A stretch of 64,000 nucleotides of DNA, from contig JAIOZL010000027.1 in the NCBI GenBank assembly GCA_021740645.1, positions 1 to 64,000 of the forward strand, read 5' to 3'. The position numbers and the translations under genes were made by a program. The notes below the pieces were generated by a model that was not told the origin of the DNA, ran no database searches, and was given only the letters and a program-made list of their open reading frames with translations. Of the stretch, positions 36,601-45,761 are shown piece after piece; positions within the stretch are counted from its first letter, which is position 1, and each line of letters opens with the position of its first letter. The stretch comes from Bacteroidales bacterium. Lineage in GTDB: Bacteria; Bacteroidota; Bacteroidia; Bacteroidales; JAADJA01.

Positions 36601-37462
36601 CTAGCTGCACATATAACAGGTTATTGTTTGAAGCATATGCATTTTGTACAATGGTTTTTACATTTGTACCAGTAGCTACAGTTTGCGTTTCAACATTGAA
36701 ACCTTTATCCATTTTCCACTCAACATAAGGAACAATAGCATCCTCATCCCTGCTTGTGCATAACACAAGAATATCGCCGTAACCACCAATGGTTAAATCT
36801 TTAGAGGCCTCAGCATAATTTATAAACAAAGTTTGGTAAATAGAGTGCATTTCCCTTAAAACAGCCTCCGGCTCTTTTGGAAGGGGATTTATTGCCTGAG
36901 TTTCATTTTCAACCAACTGAACTGTCACTGAATTATACACCCTTAATACATTTTGTACAGCATTATACCTGAAAGGATAAACATATATTGTTGTACCTCT
37001 TAAATCTTTAATTATAAAAGGTTGAGTGTTTTGTGCCAGGTTTTGAGGATACCAATCATCACGTAATGAGCTTTCTGCTATTTCGTATGGTATAGTTGAC
37101 GGGTCCTGGTCACGATAAATAACTCCCCTTGAAGGTAACATTGGGTTATTTAGTGAAATATCTTCATAAGATTCTGCTACAACCTTGAGGCTGACATTTT
37201 TATTTCCCGTTAGTTGCACAGATGCATTAATAAAGGGAAGTTCTGCATAGCCACTAAGTTGGGTGAAAACACTACCCTCAAAAGCTATTTTAGAGAAAGT
37301 AACACCTTCATGAGTAATTGTGTTTAGATCATAGTTTCCCAAATCAAAGTTTAGTTCATACACCCCTGGTTGGGGTTGGCTATAATTTACATCATAACCA
37401 TTTGATGCAAAAAGCCCTGAAAAGGAAAGGGCTAAAACGATAATTAATAAATAATGCTTCAT
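33662..37462 (-). CDS. Gingipain-like C25 cysteine peptidase, T9SS cargo (copy A)
   Basis: 1,266 residues. Signal peptide (1-19), propeptide (about 20-215), then a Peptidase_C25 domain (about 225-575) with catalytic His426 in YCGHGY and nucleophile Cys459 in SVACNNGD. Next come two related beta-sandwich modules, each opening with a calcium-type NNGxxDxGE motif (DSNGNNNGQADYGE; PTGNNNGKIDPGE), a Rossmann-like segment near 900-1085 (VLIIDLDGN), a PKD domain (about 1105-1175, SWEWTFEGGSPS) and a type A sorting domain (HPNPNNGIFTL). It should be a secreted or surface endopeptidase. It lies 70 nt downstream of a second C25 gene in the same direction. Confidence 0.92.
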   Translation of the reverse strand: MKHYLLIIVLALSFSGLFASNGYDVNYSQPQPGVYELNFDLGNYDLNTITHEGVTFSKIAFEGSVFTQLSGYAELPFINASVQLTGNKNVSLKVVAESYEDISLNNPMLPSRGVIYRDQDPSTIPYEIAESSLRDDWYPQNLAQNTQPFIIKDLRGTTIYVYPFRYNAVQNVLRVYNSVTVQLVENETQAINPLPKEPEAVLREMHSIYQTLFINYAEASKDLTIGGYGDILVLCTSRDEDAIVPYVEWKMDKGFNVETQTVATGTNVKTIVQNAYASNNNLLYVQLVGDWADIKSDIISNNSAPTDPQLGCVVGSDDQPDICIGRFSANSAADVTVMVDKVINYEKNPDMTGTWYKGALGVGSSEGSGIGDDGEMDKDHIQVIYDDKYDPFTFDDYYTAYDPGASSQQVSNAVTSGVSAINYCGHGYMQGWSTSGFSNSQVAGLTNGNMLPFIISVACNNGDMHNGTCFGEAWTRKANGGAIMFLGGSISQPWTPPMRGQDYFADLLIGGYDYSAHPGQNGISSTEGRTTLGSIIFNGLVLMTTESGSNSDWETAKTWIYFGDPSLQVRTDTPGDLNLSSYVVLVGAPFSTTVTGPNGPVEGAMLCLSQNGEYFSAITDASGAVSFDHTLAPGTATLVVTAFNMETIYDEVTVVPPGGAYVVVNTCEVDDSNGNNNGQADYGETVLLDIAVENVGTDDATGVDAILTSTDPFVTILDDNHNYGTIAAGAVVAGNGAFEILVSEDTPDNYMALFEIEFTDDSDASWVSTTTVTFHAAVIGIDTYTIMDPTGNNNGKIDPGETVDISIEIMNSGSSDAYNIMGDLSCVDPFITIVNGSQSYGNVTSGSTSVQTFSISADATTPAGYAVTFDLILTGDMSLSATGSFEEVIGQIPVLIIDLDGNANSASVMQDAIATAEITAEYMTSFPEDLGLYSTLFVCLGIYSDNHVLSTDEGQDLADFLNSGGNLYMEGGDTWYYDSQTAVHSMFSVNPTSDGSSDLGTVMGLTGTFTEGMSFNYSGDNSWIDHIEPAGSAVMIFENQSPGYGTAVANDAGSYKTIASSHEFGGLDDGTSPSTKEELMMAYLEFFGFDNSLQAMFVSNTTEICENEIVEFSDMSNGNVISWEWTFEGGSPSTSTFQNPMVMYAVSGTYDVTLTVSDGNETHSVTMEDYIVVNVCTGINDVNIEKICIHPNPNNGIFTLSFDNVLKDNVTLKVFNTIGNLVFVEDNITTEGTFTKKMDLSDLNKGMYFLVIENYQGSTVNRIIIR

Positions 37463-37532
37463 GTTTAAGTTTTTATTTGAAAAGAGTCTTTCAGCTTATT
37501 CTGAAAGACTCTGTAAAAAGTTACAATAATTT

Positions 37533-40500
37533 TTATCTTGAAAGGACTATTCGTCTAATCACTGAATAATCTGTACTTTCAAACTTAAGGTAGTATACAC
37601 CCGGCTCAAAATGGCTGGTATTAAAGCGCAGCCTGTGATTCCCTGTTAATTTGGCCTCTCCGTTGTCAATAACAGTCAGGAGCTGGCCAACAGTATTATA
37701 AATACTTATTTTAACTTTAGAAACAGAAGTTAATGAATAATCAAGTGTAATTTGATTATTAAAAGGATTCGGATAAATATTAATTTTTTGTCCTTCCGCC
37801 AACTCAATCAATCCTGTATATACGAAATAATAATTATCGGAAGGTTCAGAAACGCAACCGGCAGCATTTGTTACAATCACATAATAATCATCTGTAGCTG
37901 TTGGGGAATAACTTTGTGAAGTCGCTCCATTTATCATACCGTCAGTATTGTACCATTGATTTCCTGAAACTGCACTTGAAATTAATGTGCTTCCAGCCTG
38001 GGTAATCACTGGTTGGTCCGGAACGGGATTCACAGTGACAGTTACATCGCCGGTAACCGTAGCATCGCCATCATCAATAACCACATAATAGGTTGTAGTG
38101 GATGTTGGGGTTGCCACAGGATTAGCAATAGTAGGATCACTCAGAGAAGTTGCAGGCATCCAGTCGTACGTATAAGTACCACTTCCACCCATTGCAAATG
38201 CATTTAATTGGGCAGTTTCACCTAAACATATCTCCGAAGGATTACCTGATACAACTACTGCAAGAGGGGCAGAGCCGGCGAATGCTGGAAATTCGATATA
38301 ATCGATCCATGCGCAATCGCTTCCTGAAGAAACTGAATAATCTTTTGAAAATTCCCATTTCAGGGTATGAGTTCCTGCCGTAATATCATAAGAAGCATTT
38401 GTCCAGGCAACCTCGCCTGACCATTCGTCCATCATGGAGTTGTCGATATAAAATTTCAGGTAATCATAATTACTTTCAGATGAAACTTTATAGAAGAAGG
38501 AAATTTCATCATCGTTTGCCACCTCCACTGAAAGGGTGAGTGCCGATGTTTGATTATCATTTATATCTCCTGATTTCGCAGCATATTGGCCTTCATAAGG
38601 ATTAGTTTCCTCAATTACCCAGTCTGCATTGCCTTCAAATTCCCATTCATAGGCACTGAAGTCGCCTGTTTCAAAATCTTCCACAATTAGTCCAATAGCG
38701 AAAGCCAATGTGCTGTTGGCTGAATAGGGGGTTGATTCTATCATATAGCTGGCATTTACAACCTCCCCTATTTGTGCTGCAGCATCCACTGTAATATTGA
38801 ATACGGCATTTTTGGTTTCACCCGGCATTAAAGTTTCGAGATCGTAAGATGCATTATTTATTGTTAACAAAGGATTGGAAGATACCATCGTTGCTAAAGT
38901 ATTAAGTGCCTCACAACCTCCATCATTCATATTGGCCACGAGAATATTAGCTGTTTCGCCCGGATCAAGTCTTCCATTGTTATTTCCGGCAGCATCATCA
39001 ATGGAATAGCTTCCAATAGACAGTACAGGTGAGTTAAATGTCACGTTAAAGGACGAAGTCCATGTATCTGTTCCATCAGTAATTTCTATATCAAAATTAG
39101 CTACATGCTGATCAGGGACCATGTCTTCAACTGTGAAAGCAAAAGCCGCAGTTTGTGTGGAGGTAGTTCCAGCTCCTATGTCAGGCCAGTCATTCTCATC
39201 ATCATCCAGGGTTAAATACATATCCGTTGTCGTAATTGTAGCCGTTAAATTTGAAGCTGTGGCACTTCCAAGATTTTCAAGTGTAACATTAAGCATAATG
39301 TATTCGCCAAAATCGGCCATCCCATTATCATTGCCGTTGCTGTCATCAATTTCAATTTCATCAAGCAGGACATAAGCCCCGGTAGGGGAGGCCACTGTTA
39401 CCGTACCGATATAGGGTTTTAAATTTTGACCAGTAATTACCACATCAGCTTCGCCCGGAACAACAATCGGTTCGAACATCGTAACTTCAGCAAGGCCTGT
39501 ACCATCTGCTATACTCACACCATGTAATACCCCATCTTTTGAAATAGCTACATATGCATAGGGATCAGTATTTACCGTAAAGGTACTTGATGCCAGTGGC
39601 ATGAGTCCCTGATAATTTGCTGTAGCTTCAGGTGCTTGAGTAAAATAAATCATGAGGGATGGGTCACCCATCAAGTGATAAATTTCCCAGTAATAGGTCT
39701 GCATGCTTGATCCGGCTTGAGAAACAGCATAGTTACCGGCAGGAATCATTTGTCCCTGGGTCACATACCATTCTTCCAAAGGTTCACCCTGATCATGAAA
39801 AGTTCTGTCGTATGCACCCAGGTTTTCAGAGTTGTATGGAGGATTCAAGGCTATGGCTTCAAATCCAACGCCAAACCAATAATCTTCATCCCAGTATGTA
39901 CTGTTTGATCCACCGATATATCCAACGGCACCTTTATTGGCTGCCCTTAATATTTCTTCCCCAAAACAGGTAGTTTCAAATTTTACAGATAAGCAACAGT
40001 TACCTATAAGCAATGGATATTTACTTTGATTGGTTAATTGTGCAATATGTCCAATGTTAAAAGCAGGGTCGGCCCAGCCCATATTACTACAATGGGCAGT
40101 ATAGTTTCCAAAGGAAACACCGTTACTAATGTCATTTCTGATTTCCTGTGAATAGTTTCCACCTCCTGGTTCGGGTTGCAGGTAGGTATGGGATGTAATA
40201 CCATGTGCCGCATTAAAATAATGATTGGTTCCATAATTGATCTGACCATTCGACCAGGTAATATGTCCGCCGTCGGCACCTGCTACCATCACTACTTCAT
40301 CAAGGAAGCTGGGATCCGGAAACAGGTATTGTTCGTATTCAAGCGTCTTGTCAATCTGAGGTTGTAACTCATTCAGGTTATTGGCAGAAAACCTACCATA
40401 ATAACATTCAGGAAATAAATCACCTGTATATTCGTGATAATATAAGTCGGATACATGGCTTCCTGAAGTACCGTTATATGTAGGAACCTGTGCAACATCA

Positions 40501-41459
40501 CCAACGATCAAGACAAAACTTTGTGAATTATATCCGGCTGGGGGATTATTATAAAAGTCCTGTAAATAAGATTTTATCGAAGAAGTAGTAGTTCCTACAT
40601 TGGGGTTATTTGTATATGCTTCTACCACTTGAAACCCTTTTTTGGTTTTCCATTCAATGAAGGGTTGAAGGGCCGTTTCGAACGCAACATCAGAAACAAT
40701 GATATAGGTAACAGGCTCATCCATTATCAGCTCTTTACCTTCAATGTGCTTATAATTAATTACCTGACGGTAAATGCCTTCAAAATAAGGTGAAAATTTA
40801 TTTTCTTTCTGATCAATAGTAGCACTCACATCCCCTCCTATAAAATTAATTTTGACTTTAAGGTTATGATATACTTTGATTTGTTGTAAAACTGGATTAT
40901 AAATTATCGGAGCAATTTCCAGCCTGGCTAGTCGAACACCACGGCTTATTCCAAGGTTTTCAACTTTAACCCTGTCAGGTCCAATAAAATCATTGGTATA
41001 ATAAGAAGCCTGATTAAAGATAAACTCTACATCTTCAGGGTTATCTATGTTTTTCGACAAAGGTGGTTGTGCAGGCAAAATAAAGTCTGAAATCCCATAA
41101 TCAGCAAGATTGACAAGGGTATAATCTTCCTCAATTATTTCAACTTCACATATTGCATTTAATGGAACTTCAATAAGTTTTTTAATTACGGGTAATCCCG
41201 GATCACCGGCCACCACACTTTGGCCATAATCTTTAATACTGAGCAAAGTAAAGTTGCCGGAATTAGTTTTCACCAACATATGCTCAATATCCGATACATT
41301 ATTTGTAATGCTGAGCACAGTATATGAGCTTTCAGTCACTTTAAGCTTGGTAGCTCCGTTATCAATTACACTAATATTGCCAGCAAATAAGGTAGTTGTA
41401 AAAAATAGCACTACCATTTGAACGACAATTAACTTGCAGAAAAGTAGAGTCTTCTTCAT
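37533..41459 (-). CDS. Gingipain-like C25 cysteine peptidase, T9SS cargo (copy B)
   Basis: 1,308 residues. Signal peptide (1-26), propeptide, C25 domain (about 250-615) with catalytic His456 (NYTAHCSN) and nucleophile Cys489 (IGNCCLSV). Two beta-sandwich modules again open with NGxxDxGE motifs (SNGNDNGMADFGE; AAGNNNGRLDPGE), followed by a jelly-roll-like domain (about 930-1065, VIEETNPYEGQYAAKSG), an Ig/PKD-like repeat (LNAFAMGGSGTYTYDWMPA) and a type A sorting domain (IYPNPFNNQITL). First gene of the two-peptidase unit. The accessory domains differ from copy A, so the two probably attack different substrates or bind different surfaces. Confidence 0.92.
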   Translation of the reverse strand: MKKTLLFCKLIVVQMVVLFFTTTLFAGNISVIDNGATKLKVTESSYTVLSITNNVSDIEHMLVKTNSGNFTLLSIKDYGQSVVAGDPGLPVIKKLIEVPLNAICEVEIIEEDYTLVNLADYGISDFILPAQPPLSKNIDNPEDVEFIFNQASYYTNDFIGPDRVKVENLGISRGVRLARLEIAPIIYNPVLQQIKVYHNLKVKINFIGGDVSATIDQKENKFSPYFEGIYRQVINYKHIEGKELIMDEPVTYIIVSDVAFETALQPFIEWKTKKGFQVVEAYTNNPNVGTTTSSIKSYLQDFYNNPPAGYNSQSFVLIVGDVAQVPTYNGTSGSHVSDLYYHEYTGDLFPECYYGRFSANNLNELQPQIDKTLEYEQYLFPDPSFLDEVVMVAGADGGHITWSNGQINYGTNHYFNAAHGITSHTYLQPEPGGGNYSQEIRNDISNGVSFGNYTAHCSNMGWADPAFNIGHIAQLTNQSKYPLLIGNCCLSVKFETTCFGEEILRAANKGAVGYIGGSNSTYWDEDYWFGVGFEAIALNPPYNSENLGAYDRTFHDQGEPLEEWYVTQGQMIPAGNYAVSQAGSSMQTYYWEIYHLMGDPSLMIYFTQAPEATANYQGLMPLASSTFTVNTDPYAYVAISKDGVLHGVSIADGTGLAEVTMFEPIVVPGEADVVITGQNLKPYIGTVTVASPTGAYVLLDEIEIDDSNGNDNGMADFGEYIMLNVTLENLGSATASNLTATITTTDMYLTLDDDENDWPDIGAGTTSTQTAAFAFTVEDMVPDQHVANFDIEITDGTDTWTSSFNVTFNSPVLSIGSYSIDDAAGNNNGRLDPGETANILVANMNDGGCEALNTLATMVSSNPLLTINNASYDLETLMPGETKNAVFNITVDAAAQIGEVVNASYMIESTPYSANSTLAFAIGLIVEDFETGDFSAYEWEFEGNADWVIEETNPYEGQYAAKSGDINDNQTSALTLSVEVANDDEISFFYKVSSESNYDYLKFYIDNSMMDEWSGEVAWTNASYDITAGTHTLKWEFSKDYSVSSGSDCAWIDYIEFPAFAGSAPLAVVVSGNPSEICLGETAQLNAFAMGGSGTYTYDWMPATSLSDPTIANPVATPTSTTTYYVVIDDGDATVTGDVTVTVNPVPDQPVITQAGSTLISSAVSGNQWYNTDGMINGATSQSYSPTATDDYYVIVTNAAGCVSEPSDNYYFVYTGLIELAEGQKINIYPNPFNNQITLDYSLTSVSKVKISIYNTVGQLLTVIDNGEAKLTGNHRLRFNTSHFEPGVYYLKFESTDYSVIRRIVLSR

Positions 41460-41602
41460 TGTATTAATATAAGTTTTCTTAAGATAAATGTTTGATTTTA
41501 TTCCTCTTGCCAGGATACAAAATTAAAAAATTAAATTGGTATTTCCTAACCGTGTTTTACAGACAAGCTGGAGGGTGAAAAGGTTGTCCAAAAAGTATAG
41601 TT

Positions 41603-42853
41603 TTATTGGGTTTTCGTAAATTCGGTGATACGGTTTCCAAGATACTTTTTGGCAATTTGTTTTACGGGATAAGCTGCCGATAGAAATCCAATTATAAAAA
41701 CTGTTGCAAAAACCAATAAAAAATCGAAGAATTTCATTTGAACGGGATAATAGGGAACAAGGAATGCATTGGCTTCACCCAGTTTGACAATGCCAAATTC
41801 CATTTGTGCCCAGCAAACAACGAAACCCATCACCAGGCCAATAACAGCGCCTGCTGAGGATACAAGCAGGCCTTCAGTCATAAAGATCCTTTTGATCAAT
41901 CTTTTGGATGCTCCCATGCTGTATAAAACACCTATATCTTTCCTTTTATCCAGTATTAGCATCGAAAGGGATCCTACCACATTAAATGCTGCAATAATTA
42001 AGATAAATGTTAAAATCAGGAAGATTGCCCACTTTTCCGACTTCATAATTTTGTATAATAATTCCTGCTGCTGATATTTATTCTTAACAGAATAATCGGG
42101 GCCTAAAGTTTTCTGAAGGTTCTTTTGAAAATCTTCGAGATCCACTTCTGGTGCTAAACGAAGTTCAATTGCAGTCACCTCATTTTCTCCATATTCCAAA
42201 AGGTTTTGGGCAAAATCAATCGGAACAATAATATATTTGGAATCAATTTCCTGCTGAATAGAGAAAACCGCTGAAGGAACCAAAGTGCCGGTATTAAATG
42301 ACTGATCAAAAGACGTTATGGCTTTTTTTGTTCTTCTTGGAACATAGGCAATAAGAGGGTTTGTTCCGTCATATATTCTAATTCCTAAATGATATGCAAC
42401 CAGGTAACCCATTATAGCAAAATCATTTTTATTGTACTCTAAAACAAAATCTCCATCAACCAACATCGCTTGCATAGGATTGTTTTCAAGAAATCCTTCG
42501 CTTACCCCTTTCATGGTAACAATATTTTGCTCGCTTCGGTATTTCAAAAGGGCATTCTCCTCCACAACTTCGGTATAGTTTAAAACATCCTTCATGATTG
42601 CGAGCTGGTCCGATTTAAGATCAAGTGTTGAAAAAGATTTGCCCTCCACAGCAGTAATCTTAATGTCAGGATCAAAAGCACTGTAAAGGGATTTAACCAA
42701 ATCCTCAAATCCATTAAAAACACTTAATACTACAATTAGTGCAAATGTTCCTACAGCCACTCCCAATACTGAAATGGCTGAAATAATATTAATCACATTG
42801 TGTGATTTCTTTGAGAACAGATAACGTTTTGCTATGTAATATGAAAAGGTCAT
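41603..42853 (-). CDS. LolC/LolE-type ABC transporter permease (FtsX-like)
   Basis: 416 residues. An N-terminal transmembrane helix (about 20-45, ISVLGVAVGTFALIVVLSVFNGFEDL) precedes a MacB-type periplasmic domain (about 50-260), and three C-terminal helices follow (about 275-400) with the FtsX-like signature DKRKDIGVLYSMGASKRLIKRIF. The LolC/E family extracts lipoproteins from the inner membrane. The ATPase partner LolD is not in the window. Its ATG overlaps the TAA of the methyltransferase gene by one base, so the two are coupled. Confidence 0.88.
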   Translation of the reverse strand: MTFSYYIAKRYLFSKKSHNVINIISAISVLGVAVGTFALIVVLSVFNGFEDLVKSLYSAFDPDIKITAVEGKSFSTLDLKSDQLAIMKDVLNYTEVVEENALLKYRSEQNIVTMKGVSEGFLENNPMQAMLVDGDFVLEYNKNDFAIMGYLVAYHLGIRIYDGTNPLIAYVPRRTKKAITSFDQSFNTGTLVPSAVFSIQQEIDSKYIIVPIDFAQNLLEYGENEVTAIELRLAPEVDLEDFQKNLQKTLGPDYSVKNKYQQQELLYKIMKSEKWAIFLILTFILIIAAFNVVGSLSMLILDKRKDIGVLYSMGASKRLIKRIFMTEGLLVSSAGAVIGLVMGFVVCWAQMEFGIVKLGEANAFLVPYYPVQMKFFDFLLVFATVFIIGFLSAAYPVKQIAKKYLGNRITEFTKTQ

Positions 42854-43659
42854 TATTTCCAGGCCTTTACTACCAGGCCGGTCCCTGTTTTATGTGTCGT
42901 GTTCACATCGAAATAATTTAAAATTAATGAAATGGGAAAGGTAAGCAGGTAATAAAAAGGAAGAATGATAAAAAACAGCTTTGAAACATTCAACATCAAT
43001 ATAGGATATTTCATCGAAAGTTTCCATGAAATTTTTCCCGGGCTTCCATAATTATAACGAGCTTCAGTCTCTGTAAAACCCGCCGACTTTAACTTTTCCT
43101 GGATTTCGTCAATATTATATCCATCCCTCACATGTTCATCAATAAACGAATCGTGATCATGGTCGTGGACATCTGATCCGCCCTGATCGGATGGAGTAGA
43201 AATTAACAACATGCCCCCTTTCTTCATCGAAAGGTTCAGGTTTTTAAATACCTCAACATCCTCTAATATATGCTCCATTACATCTACTGAAAGTACCAGG
43301 TCATAGGTATTGGCTTGGTTAAATTGAGTTAGGTCAGCGACCTCAAATTTTACGTTGGGCTTATTAATTTTCCTGAAAAAATTATTGCAGTCTTCTACCT
43401 GTTCTTCCTTCACATCCACACCCAATACCTGCCAGTTTTTGTTTTTCCTGCTAAGAAAATAAGTGTATTGTCCAAATCCTGATCCGGCATCCAGTACTTT
43501 TATTTCATCTCCTTTTCCCATGGCCCACAACCTGATTTCTTTTTTTATATGCCATGTTCGCAGAAGTAATAGGTCGAGCAGCCTGTAAAACATTTTTCGT
43601 AAAAAAGGATGTTTGTTAAATATATTGCCAAGGCTGCGTTTTATCGGATCGTATTGCAT
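42853..43659 (-). CDS. Class I SAM-dependent methyltransferase
   Basis: 268 residues. SAM-binding motif I is VLDAGSGFGQYTYFLS, motif II follows with VLGVDVKEEQVEDC, and DLVLSVDVMEHILEDVEVFKNL covers motifs III/IV. A hydrophobic C-terminal segment (about 220-250, LFFIILPFYYLLTFPISLIL) suggests membrane association. The acidic HDHDHDSFIDEH loop could bind metal. Substrate unknown. It lies between rbfA and the LolC/E permease, and its stop overlaps the permease start. Confidence 0.85.
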   Translation of the reverse strand: MQYDPIKRSLGNIFNKHPFLRKMFYRLLDLLLLRTWHIKKEIRLWAMGKGDEIKVLDAGSGFGQYTYFLSRKNKNWQVLGVDVKEEQVEDCNNFFRKINKPNVKFEVADLTQFNQANTYDLVLSVDVMEHILEDVEVFKNLNLSMKKGGMLLISTPSDQGGSDVHDHDHDSFIDEHVRDGYNIDEIQEKLKSAGFTETEARYNYGSPGKISWKLSMKYPILMLNVSKLFFIILPFYYLLTFPISLILNYFDVNTTHKTGTGLVVKAWK

Positions 43660-43724
43660 TGAAAAGGTGTTTCGCTTAAAGTTATTTCTTACCTGGTTTT
43701 AATTTACACGGGAATTCTCAATTC

Positions 43725-44066
43725 CTATTTATCATCGAGGAGTTTTTCAATATTTTCGATATAGTCGAGAGAGTCGTCACGGAAAAACTGTAATTCAGGG
43801 ATCGCACGTACTTGTTTGCCTATCCGTTTTCCTAATTTATACCTGATTTCTTTACCATGTTTTATGATATCCTGAAGCAAAGCCTCTTTGTCTGTGGTTG
43901 CAAACAAACTCAGGTAGACTTTCGCTAATGAAAGGTCACTGGTGACATATACTTTTGTTACCGTGATCATTGCCCCCTTAAAGGAATTTTTAAATTCGAT
44001 CTGAAAAATTTCCCCTAAATCTTTCTGGAGTAATCTTGAAATTTTATTTTGTCGTGTCGATTCCAT
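43725..44066 (-). CDS. rbfA: 30S ribosome-binding factor
   Basis: 113 residues, standard length for the family, with a KH-type fold: RQNKISRLLQKDLGEIFQ at the start, then MITVTKVYVTSDLSLAKVYLSLF, and RIGKQVRAIPELQFFRDDSLDY near the end. It helps mature the 16S rRNA 5' end in 30S assembly. First gene of the rbfA, methyltransferase, permease series on the minus strand. A -7-like box sits four bases before the ATG. Confidence 0.93.
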   Translation of the reverse strand: MESTRQNKISRLLQKDLGEIFQIEFKNSFKGAMITVTKVYVTSDLSLAKVYLSLFATTDKEALLQDIIKHGKEIRYKLGKRIGKQVRAIPELQFFRDDSLDYIENIEKLLDDK

Positions 44067-44070
44067 TTTG

Positions 44071-44078
44071 CAAAAATA
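44071..44078 (-). promoter_or_regulatory. Candidate -7 element directly before rbfA
   Basis: TATTTTTG (minus strand) followed by CAAA and then the rbfA ATG, the same TAnnTTTG-N4-ATG geometry as terC. A leaderless transcript is possible. No -33 match. Confidence 0.42.
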
Positions 44079-44645
44079 ATCGAAAGAGTTGAATTAGGAA
44101 GTATCTTGATTTTTAAGGAGGGATTATCACAAAAAGTGGGAAAGAAGTGAAATATATTTCCAGCCCAAAGTCATGATAAAAACAAGCATATTAAAATTAT
44201 TTCTTAATTTTTTCGTCAACTGGGGTTCCTTTTTCCCTTCTCATTGGATATTAGTATATCAAAACAGTTTTTTCAAGAGATTTCTGATTTTGAAGGCAAC
44301 AAGAAAATACAACCTAATTAAAATCCCATGGTGCAGGGTAAAAAATAATTTCCTCCATCTGTTGGTTTTTGTAAATCAAGGCTTTACCCCCCCCATATTG
44401 ATTTTCAATGCTTTAGTAAAAGGTACAGCTCGTTTATATCAGCAAGTTTACTTAGGCTCATCGAGAAGTTTAAATTGTCAATTAAAAATAGTAATAAAGG
44501 GGTATTACAAATACACCCCCCAACTGATCCACTTCAAATTTTTCGATTTTATCTTTTCTGACCAAAAAACAAGAAAACTTAAAAACCCAAATCTGTCGAA
44601 GCTAATTATGATGACATAAATTATTAATTTTATAAAATAGAAAAC
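44079..44645. other. AT-rich intergenic region without a supported gene
   Basis: About 570 nt between rbfA and the lipoprotein gene. One open frame spans 44173-44619 (plus), but its translation is a low-complexity mix of Lys, Phe, Asn and Ile without domain, signal or codon pattern, and I do not call it. An imperfect hairpin GGGGTATT/AATACACCCC occurs near 44499-44519. It probably contains the promoter for the lipoprotein gene and may hold decayed sequence. Confidence 0.5.
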
Positions 44646-45713
44646 ATGAAAAATAAAAGGTTAATCAGTTTTTTTAGCTTAGGGATTATTTCTCTGGTCC
44701 TAATAGTTTTTGCTTGTTCAAAGGAAAAAAACATTAGTGAGGATAATCAACAACCGGATCAAACCCATTTCGAGCAACAGGTATTTATCAAAGCCATTAA
44801 GGATTTCAAACAAAAGGTAGCAAATTATGAGGATAATGCAATGTACAAAAGTGGTGAAACAGTCGATGCCGAATCTGCAATGTTATTGCTCGAAGGAACC
44901 ATAAACTATTCACATGCTTTTATAACAGATCTATATGACGAAACACTGGTGGAAGATTTAACGCTGGTGGTTCCAAAAGACGGAAACGGAGAAGTGGATA
45001 TGGATGTTCTGATACAAAAGTACCTTGACATGAAAGCCGATATTACCGCAGTTTATTATGCCAGCAATTTTGAAAACAAAGGGCTGGTGGTAGTAGATCT
45101 TACAGAAACCGAACAAAGTGAGGATGAGATAACCCTAAATGTTGGAGTAGTAACCGGGGAACGCGGTGTTGACCCGCCACCCAACCCTGGAGTTGACGGA
45201 CCATTCGAAGCTGGGGATAACTGGTGGTATGGTGAAGATGAAGAGAAGTGCTATGATACAATTTCTGTTTCTGACGCTGCGGAGGAATTGGAAGATGCCA
45301 TGTCAGATTATATGTATGATTATAACCAATCGCACGGGATCTATTTTATTGCCCCTTTTCAAATGCATAAATTCCAGGGAGGGGATGGGTACCTAAGACG
45401 GGCTGGTGATACCGAGGATAATCACCTGGATTATTATATGTACTTTGCAGATGATGCAATTGGCATCTCAGACGACACCCTTTGTGTGGAATGGCCTGAA
45501 ATGAATATCTATTTCACATATCTCAAATACTGGTTGTACAATAAAATGACGGATTCACTAAATGAAGAAAATAATTGGAATTATCATCCAGTATCTGTAA
45601 TTGATATGGAAGGAGATTATAATGACGATTATGAATGGTACTACCATAGAGGTTATTATCTATTTGGTCATCCATGGTATTATGAAGAAGGAGATGGGCC
45701 AGAGGAATTGTAA
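44646..45713 (+). CDS. Lipoprotein of unknown function with Tyr/Trp-rich C-terminus
   Basis: 355 residues; lipobox VIVFAC (Cys about 24), then a Gln/Glu-rich linker. Two helical segments (about 42-130) are followed by a Pro-rich hinge (GVDPPPNPGVDGP) and an acidic aromatic region ending YYHRGYYLFGHPWYYEEG. I do not recognise the family. It is followed by a strong terminator and a T9SS cargo gene. A 24-codon relic of a second copy of this gene's 3' end lies at 47254-47328, showing that the lipoprotein plus cargo unit was once duplicated. Confidence 0.78.
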   Translation: MKNKRLISFFSLGIISLVLIVFACSKEKNISEDNQQPDQTHFEQQVFIKAIKDFKQKVANYEDNAMYKSGETVDAESAMLLLEGTINYSHAFITDLYDETLVEDLTLVVPKDGNGEVDMDVLIQKYLDMKADITAVYYASNFENKGLVVVDLTETEQSEDEITLNVGVVTGERGVDPPPNPGVDGPFEAGDNWWYGEDEEKCYDTISVSDAAEELEDAMSDYMYDYNQSHGIYFIAPFQMHKFQGGDGYLRRAGDTEDNHLDYYMYFADDAIGISDDTLCVEWPEMNIYFTYLKYWLYNKMTDSLNEENNWNYHPVSVIDMEGDYNDDYEWYYHRGYYLFGHPWYYEEGDGPEEL

Positions 45714-45722
45714 ATAAATATA

Positions 45723-45745
45723 ACAGGGCGCAAACTGCGCCCTGT
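45723..45745 (+). terminator. Terminator, 10-bp perfect stem
   Basis: ACAGGGCGCA (45723-45732) pairs with TGCGCCCTGT (45736-45745), loop AAC, then CTTTAAATTT. It lies between the lipoprotein and the T9SS cargo gene and has a diverged counterpart at 47337-47358. Confidence 0.75.
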
Positions 45746-45761
45746 CTTTAAATTTAACATT

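Noticed and set aside
33662-41459. Numerous plus-strand open frames of 60-100 codons opposite the C25 genes
   Set aside because: They are antisense shadows of two genes with clear domains, signal peptides and catalytic residues.
44173-44619. 148-codon plus-strand open frame between rbfA and the lipoprotein gene
   Set aside because: Translation is low-complexity and basic/hydrophobic with no signal peptide, domain or good start context; it looks like a chance frame in AT-rich DNA.
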